A program made the position numbers and the translations under genes. The notes beneath the pieces are model-generated. The model had not been told where the DNA came from and made no database searches. It worked only from the letters and a program-made list of their open reading frames with translations. A DNA stretch of 19,739 nt, taken from Candidatus Scybalocola fimicaballi (GTDB lineage Bacteria; Bacteroidota; Bacteroidia; Bacteroidales; Paludibacteraceae). The stretch covers positions 1-19,739 of the forward strand of contig DCIP01000034.1 in NCBI GenBank assembly GCA_002317115.1, given 5' to 3'. Positions 6,537 to 13,317 of this stretch are shown here, one piece after another (position 1 is the first letter of the stretch; each line of letters opens with the position of its first letter).

Positions 6537-7396
6537 AATTTCTCTTTCTGATTTTTGACAAACAAGTATGACAATCTGTAGATATTGTAAATAGTAAGCG
6601 ACGGATCATTGCTCAACAGATTCTTCTCCATCAAAGTTCGGCAATGACAATATGGAAATCTCATCATCCAACCAATAGGTAGACATTTTAATTTGTCATA
6701 TAATTGAAGAAGACGTGAAGTCGAGAATAGAAGATCGCGATGTTCTATGAGATTATCAATTGCGACGCGAGTTTTAGACAAGAAAAGCTCAGTTGAATCG
6801 CCATTATCGTGGTAGACAGGATTGTCAATCTTCACAATCCTATAACCTGCAGATTGAAGATCCTCACCAAAACGAGTATCTTCGTGACCATATTTTGAAA
6901 ACGACTCGTTGAATCGCACTTTTTTGAAAACAGAAGCCGGCAAGAAAAAATTGAGTGAAATGAATTGAGTTTGTTGCGACTCGTACTTCATTCCATAGCG
7001 ATAACGAAGCGGCGACATCTTGACTGGACCATTCAAACGGAATGTCATTCCGCCGCAAAGCACACCGTCGTCTACCCTATTGTCAATATATTTCTTTAGA
7101 AAATCTGTGCCAACTGGGTAAACATCAGCGTCGAGAAATAATAAATATTCCCCTTTAGCGACGTCGGCAAGATGATTTCTATTCTTGGCAATACCAATAT
7201 TTTTGTCCAGTTCTACGACTCTGCAATAAGCCAAACCATTAATTCCTCTATTCTTCTCAATTATTTCAATATCAGTTGATGCATCATCCATCACAATCAC
7301 CTCAGCCTCGATAGAATCCATACAAATCTGTCGAGAGAGCCAAGAGCAAAGCGAAACGCAGTCGCAATTATGAGTTGGAATCAGAATAGAAATCAT
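6533..7396 (-). CDS. Family 2 glycosyltransferase
   Basis: This is a GT-A fold glycosyltransferase of 287 residues that transfers a sugar from a nucleotide-sugar donor, in the cytoplasm or at the inner membrane. It shows the N-terminal ISILIPTHN strand, the donor-site VIVMDDASTD (34-42), KNIGIAKNRN (65-74), the metal-binding DXD as FLDAD (88-91), and the acceptor/base region KYGHEDTRFGEDLQSAGYRI (168-187), with ED at 172-173. No transmembrane segment is obvious. The start at 7396 gives the family N-terminus directly. It overlaps the downstream TIGR02757 gene by four bases. A degenerate -7 box (TAATTTAG, 7419-7426) lies upstream, next to the terminator of the following gene. The acceptor and product are unknown, and no polysaccharide cluster surrounds it. 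Confidence 0.9.
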   Translation of the reverse strand: MISILIPTHNCDCVSLCSWLSRQICMDSIEAEVIVMDDASTDIEIIEKNRGINGLAYCRVVELDKNIGIAKNRNHLADVAKGEYLLFLDADVYPVGTDFLKKYIDNRVDDGVLCGGMTFRLNGPVKMSPLRYRYGMKYESQQTQFISLNFFLPASVFKKVRFNESFSKYGHEDTRFGEDLQSAGYRIVKIDNPVYHDNGDSTELFLSKTRVAIDNLIEHRDLLFSTSRLLQLYDKLKCLPIGWMMRFPYCHCRTLMEKNLLSNDPSLTIYNIYRLSYLFVKNQKEKL

Positions 7397-7400
7397 TAAA

Positions 7401-7421
7401 AATGCTGAATGTCGAATGCTA
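7401..7421 (+). repeat. Short heptad array (three 7-bp units)
   Basis: AATGCTG, AATGTCG and AATGCTA lie in tandem just upstream of the glycosyltransferase start. The period and intergenic location are the same as in the repeats at 521-548 and 5801-5828, but the units are less alike. Confidence 0.45.
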
Positions 7422-7431
7422 AATTATAAAT

Positions 7432-7459
7432 AAAAAAGAGACGTTGCAAGCAACGTCTC
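7432..7459 (-). terminator. Rho-independent terminator after the first small paralogue
   Basis: The inverted repeat GAGACGTTGC/GCAACGTCTC (7438-7447 with 7450-7459) forms at least an 8-bp stem, followed on the minus strand by six T residues. It starts 23 bases after the stop codon at 7483. Confidence 0.85.
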
Positions 7460-7482
7460 CTGATAATTTCAACAAATGAATC

Positions 7483-7821
7483 TTAAGCCTTTGAGCTCAT
7501 AGAAGTGATAAGTTTAACTGCCTGAGCAAGCTTGTTTGCCATATCAGTAGTGCCAGCCTTATCAGAAGCTGTAAGCTTAGAAATCACATCAGCAACACCA
7601 GAGCACTGGCTAAGATTGATTGCAGAAGCGATCTGTGATGCGAAAGACGAAGCCTCGCTATTAGCAGCTGAAGAAGACGACGCAAGTTTACTCTTTAGCA
7701 AATAAGTTGCGAAAATAGTGGCAATACTCTTAGCGTCCACCTTACCGTTAAGAAGTTTAACAGCGGCTGCAATACTGTCTCTGTTGTTGACAGCTGTCTT
7801 TAGTAAATCCAATAGTCCCAT
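7483..7821 (-). CDS. Small helical protein, unrecognised family (paralogue 1)
   Basis: I do not recognise this 112-residue family. It has no signal peptide or clear membrane segment, is rich in Ala, Ser, Leu and Lys, and looks all-helical. It begins MGLLDLLKTAVNN and has a core of AVKLLNGKVDAKSIATIFATYLLKSKLA in its first half and SFASQIASAINL, VADVISKLTASDKAG and KLAQAVKLITSM in its second. About 40 percent of positions are identical to the gene at 7968-8297, with the same length and no gaps in the first 70 residues, so this is a tandem duplication. It has its own promoter (7855-7885) and strong terminator, which suggests a well expressed monocistronic gene. A cytoplasmic structural, phage-derived or secreted effector role are all possible, and none is shown. 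Confidence 0.8.
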   Translation of the reverse strand: MGLLDLLKTAVNNRDSIAAAVKLLNGKVDAKSIATIFATYLLKSKLASSSSAANSEASSFASQIASAINLSQCSGVADVISKLTASDKAGTTDMANKLAQAVKLITSMSSKA

Positions 7822-7854
7822 GTCAGTTTATAAATTAGTTCATGTTAGTATTTA

Positions 7855-7885
7855 CAAAATAAAACAATTTTGAATTCTATTCAAA
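7855..7885 (-). promoter_or_regulatory. Promoter of small paralogue 1 (TTTG-N19-TTATTTTG)
   Basis: On the minus strand TTTG (7882-7885) is separated by 19 bases from TTATTTTG (7855-7862), which has one mismatch to TAnnTTTG. The leader to the ATG at 7821 would be about 27 nt. Confidence 0.5.
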
Positions 7886-7967
7886 ACTATTGGACTTAAA
7901 GATTATTAAAAATTCTAATAAATGAGGAATTTATTCGTTAATCACTCAAAATAAACAACGAATGAAA

Positions 7968-8297
7968 TTATCCAATTGATCTAATTAGAGTAACTGCCTT
8001 TTTTAGTCTGTACGCTAATTCAGAAGAATCATCACTCTCCATTAATGTCAATTTGGAAATAATATCCTTGACATCATAGCCATCATTAAGATTGATTGAG
8101 GAATCAACACGCTCTGCGAAAGAAACTGCCTGTAATCTTGCAACTGTGAGTGAAGGTGCCAATTTACTAGTAAACAAATACGTAGCAAATACAGTTGTTA
8201 AACTATTTACATCAAGCTTTCCATTTAGAAGCTCAATTGAGTCGGCAATAATATCTTGACTGCCAAACAATGACTTAAAGTAATTTATTAGTCCCAT
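7968..8297 (-). CDS. Small helical protein, unrecognised family (paralogue 2)
   Basis: This 109-residue protein is the homologue of the gene at 7483-7821. Shared positions include MGL at the start, LLNGK, S..T.FATYL..SKLA.S, SFA, INL, V.D.ISKLT and the C-terminal AV.LI.S. It is less alanine-rich and more acidic, with MESDDSSE near residue 86, so the two copies have diverged considerably. It is preceded by its own -7 box (8323-8330) and separated from paralogue 1 by 146 bp that contain paralogue 1's promoter and a 7-bp inverted repeat (7933-7939/7957-7963) with a 17-base loop, too weak to call a terminator. The function is unknown. It diverges from the plus-strand glycosyltransferase at 8497. 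Confidence 0.75.
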   Translation of the reverse strand: MGLINYFKSLFGSQDIIADSIELLNGKLDVNSLTTVFATYLFTSKLAPSLTVARLQAVSFAERVDSSINLNDGYDVKDIISKLTLMESDDSSELAYRLKKAVTLIRSIG

Positions 8298-8322
8298 AAT
8301 ACAAAAAAATCCTTTTCTATCA

Positions 8323-8330
8323 CAAAAATA
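8323..8330 (-). promoter_or_regulatory. Promoter -7 element of small paralogue 2
   Basis: The minus strand reads TATTTTTG, an exact TAnnTTTG, 25 bases before the ATG at 8297. The -33 box is not clear. Confidence 0.5.
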
Positions 8331-8451
8331 GATATATTTTAGACAACTCGCAACAAATTCAGTAATAATTATAAATCATCTAGTTAAGTTGTATTGCTGT
8401 CAATCATTGTTGTTCAATTCTCCAATCACAACATGATATCAAAAAATTTCG

Positions 8452-8459
8452 TAATTTTG
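8452..8459 (+). promoter_or_regulatory. Promoter -7 element of plus-strand glycosyltransferase
   Basis: TAATTTTG matches TAnnTTTG exactly, 37 bases before the ATG at 8497. A purine-rich stretch (AAAAAAGAAGAAAG) directly precedes the start codon. Confidence 0.5.
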
Positions 8460-8496
8460 CATTAGAAAATAACATTACACTCAAAAAAGAAGAAAG

Positions 8497-9402
8497 ATGT
8501 TTGCATCAGTCATAATGTGTACATACAATAGAGATAAGTACATCTACAATGTTTTGAAGAGCATTGCTGACAATAAAATCTCTACAGATCAATATGAAAT
8601 TGTATTGGTCAACAACAATAGCAACGATAATACAGAAGCTGAATGCAACCGTTTCACAAATGATTATCCCAACGTAAAATTCAGATATTTTATTGAAAGG
8701 AATCAGGGCTTGTCGTACGCACGTAATCGTGGAATTCAGGAAGCGCAAGGAGATATATTGGTATATGTTGACGACGATGCTCTAATCAACGATGAATATC
8801 TCCAGACTTACATCCAATTTTTAGAATCGCATCCAGAGATTGATGCAGCAGGAGGTCCTATTCTTCCGAAATATGAAACTGAGGAACCATCATGGATGTC
8901 AACCTTCACAAGACAGTTGATAACAGGCAAACTATACTTGGGAGATAAGGTTCGTGAATTCCCATCGCAATCGTTTCCGGGTGGAGGTAACGCAGCTTAT
9001 AGAAAATCTGTTTTTGATAAAGTTGGATTGTTCAATGTGGAGCTGGGACGAAAAGGAGACAGTTTGATCGGAGCGGAAGAGAAGGACATCTTCGATAAGA
9101 TGACTACTTTAGGAATGAGATTCTTCTATCTGCCGAACGCAATTCTTTATCATCTTATTCCAGAAAAGAAACTCACTAAAGAATATTTTGATAAACTAAC
9201 CTACTCTATCGGAAAGAGTGAGAGAATCAGGACAAAGAATGTTTCGACATGGAAATATATAAAACGCATCATAATGGAAGGTGTAAAATGGGCAGCGTCG
9301 TTCGTTCTTTGCGCATTTCATACTATCAAATTCTCACCTACTAAAGGTATCAAGCTTTTACAGTTCAGATGGAATGTGACGAAAGGATTGCTTGGATTCT
9401 AA
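8497..9402 (+). CDS. Family 2 glycosyltransferase
   Basis: This GT-A glycosyltransferase of 301 residues shows SVIMCTYNRDKYI (4-16), YEIVLVNNNSNDNT (33-46), RNQGLSYARNRGI (68-80), the metal-binding VYVDDDA (89-95), PGGGNAAYRKSVFDKVG (161-177) and the catalytic-base region IGAEEKDIFDKM (191-202). The C-terminal 60 residues include a weakly hydrophobic amphipathic stretch (AASFVLCAFHTI), which may associate with the membrane. It differs from the glycosyltransferase at 6533-7396 throughout, so the two are not recent duplicates. It is the only intact internal plus-strand gene in the window. It has its own promoter and ends at a shared bidirectional terminator. The sugar and acceptor are not predictable; cell-surface glycan or lipopolysaccharide synthesis is the likeliest field. 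Confidence 0.9.
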   Translation: MFASVIMCTYNRDKYIYNVLKSIADNKISTDQYEIVLVNNNSNDNTEAECNRFTNDYPNVKFRYFIERNQGLSYARNRGIQEAQGDILVYVDDDALINDEYLQTYIQFLESHPEIDAAGGPILPKYETEEPSWMSTFTRQLITGKLYLGDKVREFPSQSFPGGGNAAYRKSVFDKVGLFNVELGRKGDSLIGAEEKDIFDKMTTLGMRFFYLPNAILYHLIPEKKLTKEYFDKLTYSIGKSERIRTKNVSTWKYIKRIIMEGVKWAASFVLCAFHTIKFSPTKGIKLLQFRWNVTKGLLGF

Positions 9403-9419
9403 GAAATAACAGAAAATAA

Positions 9420-9451
9420 GAACAGAGATGAGGGAAACCCCATCTCTGTTC
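9420..9451. terminator. Bidirectional terminator between converging genes
   Basis: GAACAGAGATG (9420-9430) and CATCTCTGTTC (9441-9451) form a perfect 11-bp stem that can be extended by GGG/CCC after one bulged A. It lies 17 bases after the glycosyltransferase stop and 3 bases before the stop of the converging gene. T-runs are short on both sides, but the stem is very stable. Confidence 0.75.
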
Positions 9452-9453
9452 TA

Positions 9454-10002
9454 TTATTCTACCATTTCTCTTTCAAATTTCTTACCTTTCTGATTGATAA
9501 TAGTCATATAATGGATAATCTGATTTAACAGATCCATCTCTTTCATATTGGGAACTCGATCAATAGAAAAATCCGTCAAATCACCAAAACGAGTCAATCC
9601 GCAACGACATTTCACATCAGAAACAGCATGAAGATATTTTAACGGAAGTATCTCATCAAATGTCAAATCAATTAGAATATCAGCTTCAAAACTCTTGAAT
9701 CTCGATATCACATGATCTTTGGGTTTCATCAGCAGATTCCATTCGTTTGGAGACATCATCGCAACATTGATAGTTTCCTTCTTAAATTCATCCTTTTCAA
9801 CAACTGTCCAAGCCATCACCTGCTTGCCATCAAGAATTGAAAAGATTTGTTTTAATTGCTCTGGTTTCAAAGTGTTGCGGTCATAAAGAATCACAATACT
9901 CTTCACGTCATGCCAGTTCAAAAACTGCTTATTGCGTTTTTTGTCCTTCCACAACTTACCAATCTCCCAATCAATATATTTCTTTTTCCACTCTTCAAAC
10001 AT
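9454..10002 (-). CDS. Conserved Bacteroidales hypothetical protein, DUF6913-like
   Basis: This 182-residue soluble protein has no signal peptide. It has a basic N-terminus (KLWKDKKRNKQFLNWHDVKS), then alternating strand/helix segments: SIVILYDRNTLKPEQLKQIF, KQVMAWTVVEKDEF, then ADILIDLTFDEILPLKYLHA (108-127). The last of these is the segment I associate with DUF6913, a small Bacteroidales family of unknown function. It ends with a C-terminal helix and the tail KFEREMVE. The order suggests a Rossmann-like alpha/beta domain. It lies 75 bp downstream of the exported tailed protein on the same strand and converges on the glycosyltransferase at 8497. The spacer contains an inverted repeat AAGCAT/ATGCTT (10021-10038 region) but no convincing promoter, so cotranscription with the gene upstream is possible. 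The family assignment is from memory and moderate. Confidence 0.65.
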   Translation of the reverse strand: MFEEWKKKYIDWEIGKLWKDKKRNKQFLNWHDVKSIVILYDRNTLKPEQLKQIFSILDGKQVMAWTVVEKDEFKKETINVAMMSPNEWNLLMKPKDHVISRFKSFEADILIDLTFDEILPLKYLHAVSDVKCRCGLTRFGDLTDFSIDRVPNMKEMDLLNQIIHYMTIINQKGKKFEREMVE

Positions 10003-10077
10003 AGTCTCACTACTTTAATAAAGCATCAAATTATGCTTCCGAATTTTCTTTACTCCTATAGTCAACTGAGAATGATT

Positions 10078-11424
10078 TTATTTTTCAGACTCAGCAGGAG
10101 TAGAAGAATTTGCATCTGAAGGAGTCTGAGAGTCATCACTCTTTTGCTCTGACGCAGCAGCCTTTGCAGCTTCAGCCTCTTGTTGCAAACGTAGTTCCTC
10201 AGCCTCTCTTTCCATTCTTTCTGCTTCAGCCTTAGCTTTTTCCTCGGCCTCTCTTGCTAATCTCTCTGCTTCAGCCTTTGCTTTTTCTTCAGCAATACGC
10301 TGACGTTCCTCTTCTATATTTGTATAGAAAAAGTCAATTTCAGTTTTTTCTCCTGAAGCATAAGTAATGATTAGATTATTAATATTTCCAGTTGCATTAT
10401 ACTCATACTCGATCATTTTGTCTTGCTGAACGACCTTAGCAATCTGTAGATCTGAATTATAATCGTATGTTTCCTGGAAACTCTCATTTAGGCCCTCGTA
10501 AGAAATATGGCTCAACATATTCTTATAACCTCCCTTTTTACTTGGGAACGGTTTGAAAGTCAAATAATAGGCAGAGATCAGTTCTCTATTTCCTGCATTT
10601 ATCTCGTAAATCTTCTTCTCCTGAAGATTGTTGACACGGACTAAAGTCTGACCTTTTTTACTGTCTACAGAATAGCAATCCCATAGCTGAGCTGAGAGTT
10701 TCTCATCCTTAACCAAGGCAATTGGATTAACTACGGATGCTTCGTAATCTGAATATTCATATAATGACTCTATTGTACCCTTTCCAGACTTCCACTTGAT
10801 TGAGTTCAATTTCTTCTGAGGAGTCCAAGTAAATGTAGCGGTTTCTTTTCCTCTTGAACCAGTCTGAGTTGCGATACTTACCATGGAATTTTTATATGTC
10901 CATGTCTGTGTCTCATTACCAAAACGAGTTTTTGCATCCATAGACAATGGTCCATGAGGTCCTATTTTATAAACTACTGTTCCAAGATCATTATATGTAA
11001 TGACACGCTCAGTTTCCTTTCCATTTGTATATTTTAGTTCGATCTCAGAGGTCATTTTGCCAGAAGCATCAAAAAACTGCTCTTTTTGCAATACGCTCAT
11101 TGAGTCGCTAATGAACATAATTTTCTCGACATTAGTTCCCTTAATAATCAGCACACTGTCCAATCTATCCACATCAGTGACTGTCAAGAAACTTGTTGGA
11201 TGCGATTTATATGGAGGCACACACACCACTTTCTGCATAAATGCTTTTTGGAAGAATTCAAGTGAAGTCAATGGCACTTCATTAGGATTTGCTATAGGTG
11301 AAGACGAGAACATCACATCTGTGCCGTTAACTTTGGCCATTTTATTCATTGGATATTGATATTCTTGGGCCGTTACAGCAAGAGATGCAACCGATAAAAA
11401 TATGTTCAAAAATATACGTTTCAT
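10078..11424 (-). CDS. Exported protein with TolA-like Ala/Glu/Lys-rich tail
   Basis: I do not recognise the family. From the ATG at 11424 the product has 448 residues. It opens with a clear signal peptide (MKRIFLNIFLSVASLAVTAQ, cleavage before EYQ), so it is periplasmic or surface-located. In-frame upstream ATGs at 11430 and 11448 add only a few residues and spoil the signal. The middle (about 25-360) is beta-rich, with Y-x-Y and T-Y-x-N type strands (for example TYNDLG, YEYSDYEAS, YDYNSDLQ, YEYNATG) recalling YD-like repeat proteins. Residues about 375-430 are a charged helix in which AEEKAKAEAER occurs twice, and the last 25 residues are Ser/Asp/Pro-rich and probably disordered. It starts 81 bp after the E1-like gene, on the same strand. 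A 9-bp -7-like box (TATTTTTTG, 11453-11461) precedes it, so it may have a separate promoter. Confidence 0.75.
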   Translation of the reverse strand: MKRIFLNIFLSVASLAVTAQEYQYPMNKMAKVNGTDVMFSSSPIANPNEVPLTSLEFFQKAFMQKVVCVPPYKSHPTSFLTVTDVDRLDSVLIIKGTNVEKIMFISDSMSVLQKEQFFDASGKMTSEIELKYTNGKETERVITYNDLGTVVYKIGPHGPLSMDAKTRFGNETQTWTYKNSMVSIATQTGSRGKETATFTWTPQKKLNSIKWKSGKGTIESLYEYSDYEASVVNPIALVKDEKLSAQLWDCYSVDSKKGQTLVRVNNLQEKKIYEINAGNRELISAYYLTFKPFPSKKGGYKNMLSHISYEGLNESFQETYDYNSDLQIAKVVQQDKMIEYEYNATGNINNLIITYASGEKTEIDFFYTNIEEERQRIAEEKAKAEAERLAREAEEKAKAEAERMEREAEELRLQQEAEAAKAAASEQKSDDSQTPSDANSSTPAESEK

Positions 11425-11505
11425 TATCATATTCAGTTTAAGACGCAATTTACAAAAAATAGTACAATTATTAAGTATTTAATCTATACTTTTATTTAAT
11501 ATATG

Positions 11506-12222
11506 TTAAATATCATGACATGCACATTTTGACGATGGCTTCATTTTAAATCTCATAAAGCTCATTGTTTTAACGTCAAGTGTTAACAATGAATTAGTTA
11601 GGAGTTCGCCTACGCCAGTAAAATATTTGATCACCTCAGTGGCCTGAATAGAGCCTATTATGCCGACGGAAGATCCCAACACTCCTCGTTTAGCCGGCGG
11701 ATCATTATTCTCGTCAAAGAGACATCTATAACATGCTGTCGACGGAAGATGAGTAAACACGCGTCCACTAAATTCTGTGATTGAGCCATGGCAAAATGCC
11801 TTCTGTAGTTTGACACAAACGTCGTTAATCAAGAATTTAGTCGGGTTATTGTCAGCACAGTCAACGACTAAATCATAGTCTTTCGCTATCTCCTCCGCAT
11901 TCTCTTTATCAAAAAAGAAATTATATGTTTCTACTTCGGTTTCTGAGTTTAATTCAGAAATTCTAAGTCTTGCCGACTCAACTTTATCCATTCCCACCGA
12001 CGACTCGTTGTGGATTATCTGTCGTTGAAGATTAGTGACGTCGACAACATCCGCGTCGATTAAGCCCAATTTACCGATTCCAGCCGCAGCAAGATACATA
12101 GCAACAGGTGAACCAAGTCCTCCTACTCCAACAATCAGCACTTTTGCTTTTGACAATTTATCTTGACCATCACGTCCGAATCCGTTCAAAAGTAAATGGC
12201 GCTCATAACGAGATTCTTCCAT
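11506..12222 (-). CDS. MoeB/ThiF-like E1 enzyme lacking the usual catalytic-loop cysteine
   Basis: MoeB/ThiF enzymes adenylate the C-terminal glycine of ubiquitin-like sulfur carriers (MoaD, ThiS). This 238-residue protein has the full ATP site: ESRYERHLLLNGFG at the N-terminus, GVGGLGS (32-38), LIDADVVDVTNLQRQIIHN (54-72) with the Asn and Arg of the active site, GMDK (77-80) and DLVVDCADN (117-125). The zinc pair CYRC (164-167) is present, but the second pair is CAC (233-235) rather than CxxC. After DENNDPP the family normally has a loop with PSCAEAGVLG. Here it reads PAKRGVLG, so the loop is shortened and its cysteine is missing. No thiS/moaD-like or JAB-protease gene is nearby. The start lies 3 bases after the stop of the beta-barrel gene, implying one mRNA and coupled translation. 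It could be a functional adenylating enzyme for a carrier elsewhere, or a repurposed nucleotide-binding protein. Confidence 0.88.
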   Translation of the reverse strand: MEESRYERHLLLNGFGRDGQDKLSKAKVLIVGVGGLGSPVAMYLAAAGIGKLGLIDADVVDVTNLQRQIIHNESSVGMDKVESARLRISELNSETEVETYNFFFDKENAEEIAKDYDLVVDCADNNPTKFLINDVCVKLQKAFCHGSITEFSGRVFTHLPSTACYRCLFDENNDPPAKRGVLGSSVGIIGSIQATEVIKYFTGVGELLTNSLLTLDVKTMSFMRFKMKPSSKCACHDI

Positions 12223-12225
12223 AGG

Positions 12226-13296
12226 CTACCATTTATCCGAACCATAATTGATATTGAAAGAGACTCTCAATCCAAAGTTCATAAATAGAACATTGCTGAC
12301 AACTTTCTGATTATTCTTGTACTTGCTTGCCAAGATACTTTCAGAAACAAGTTCAACAGGGACTGTCTTTGTAACAGTCAACATACTGTTGGTATCGTAT
12401 GTATCATACTCTTTATAATGCGAGTCCTTCGATTTCTTAGCTGAAATTCCTAAGAACGCAAAATCACAATATCCTCCGACACTGACTGAATACTTTTGAT
12501 TGATTGGGAATGTGTATTGCATATCTCCTGTGAACATGATGAAAACTGGAGTCTGCTTGAATGAACTCTTTTCAGTAACAGTCTCAAATTTACCGCAACC
12601 TAAAACCCATGAATCATCAACATGGACATCGTAATCTGGATAATAGGCAATCTGGATAACATCTTCATTTTTTTGATCATACTTTACCTTTAATGGCAAA
12701 CCGACTTTTAATCCGACTCCACAATCAAAATTCTTCTCCTTGAAATCCAACATTATTGGGAATTCAAGCTGCATGTGCGACAAATCCTCTTCTACAGCTC
12801 CGATTGAATAACGGTATTCAGTTTTATCCATTTCGGAATCAATAATTGTATATTCGTCAGAAAATTCTCCAACTTTCGCAAATGAATTGGAATGAACCAA
12901 ATCAAATCCAGTCTTCACACCAAAATATGGATTAAAGAAATAGGTGTAATTAGCTCCAAATCCCCACCCGCCTTTCTGGTCGAAGTCAACTTTCTTAGAA
13001 TTCAATCTGAAACCAGATATTCCACCTTGACCGAAGAAAGAAAAACGATGATGGTCGAAAGGCACTGGTTTATGAACTTTTGAAGAGTCGACAAGTCTTC
13101 CATCCAAATCAGGAAAGAATTGATAAGTGTAGATCCACGATCTCTTTCCAACATACATCTTAGGATCAATAAGCAAAGTTGTCTTGACTGGCTGACGTCG
13201 AGGATTGCGAGCATACATAGCAGTTGCTGACATTAGCATAACCAACGTCGCAACAACTATAACAATACTCTTTATGTAATACAAACCTCTATTCAT
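12226..13296 (-). CDS. Outer-membrane beta-barrel protein
   Basis: This 356-residue exported protein has a signal peptide (about residues 1-29, hydrophobic IVIVVATLVMLMSATAMYA). Alternating amphipathic strands follow: HRFSFFGQGGISGFRL, GGWGFGANYTYFFNPYFGVKTG, QLEFPIMLDF, CGVGLKVGLPLKV, TPVFIMFTGDMQYTFPI, YSVSVGGYCDFAFLGI and the C-terminal NVLFMNFGLRVSFNINYG. These patterns fit an 8- to 12-stranded porin-like barrel of the kind found beside T9SS substrates, and the chain ends in an aromatic residue. No peptidoglycan-binding OmpA domain is present. It starts 21 bases after the stop of the giant surface protein and ends 3 bases before the E1-like gene, so it belongs to that operon and may anchor, assemble or display the large protein. 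That role is inferred from position only. Confidence 0.82.
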   Translation of the reverse strand: MNRGLYYIKSIVIVVATLVMLMSATAMYARNPRRQPVKTTLLIDPKMYVGKRSWIYTYQFFPDLDGRLVDSSKVHKPVPFDHHRFSFFGQGGISGFRLNSKKVDFDQKGGWGFGANYTYFFNPYFGVKTGFDLVHSNSFAKVGEFSDEYTIIDSEMDKTEYRYSIGAVEEDLSHMQLEFPIMLDFKEKNFDCGVGLKVGLPLKVKYDQKNEDVIQIAYYPDYDVHVDDSWVLGCGKFETVTEKSSFKQTPVFIMFTGDMQYTFPINQKYSVSVGGYCDFAFLGISAKKSKDSHYKEYDTYDTNSMLTVTKTVPVELVSESILASKYKNNQKVVSNVLFMNFGLRVSFNINYGSDKW

Positions 13297-13317
13297 ATCT
13301 TTTACAATAACACTTGA

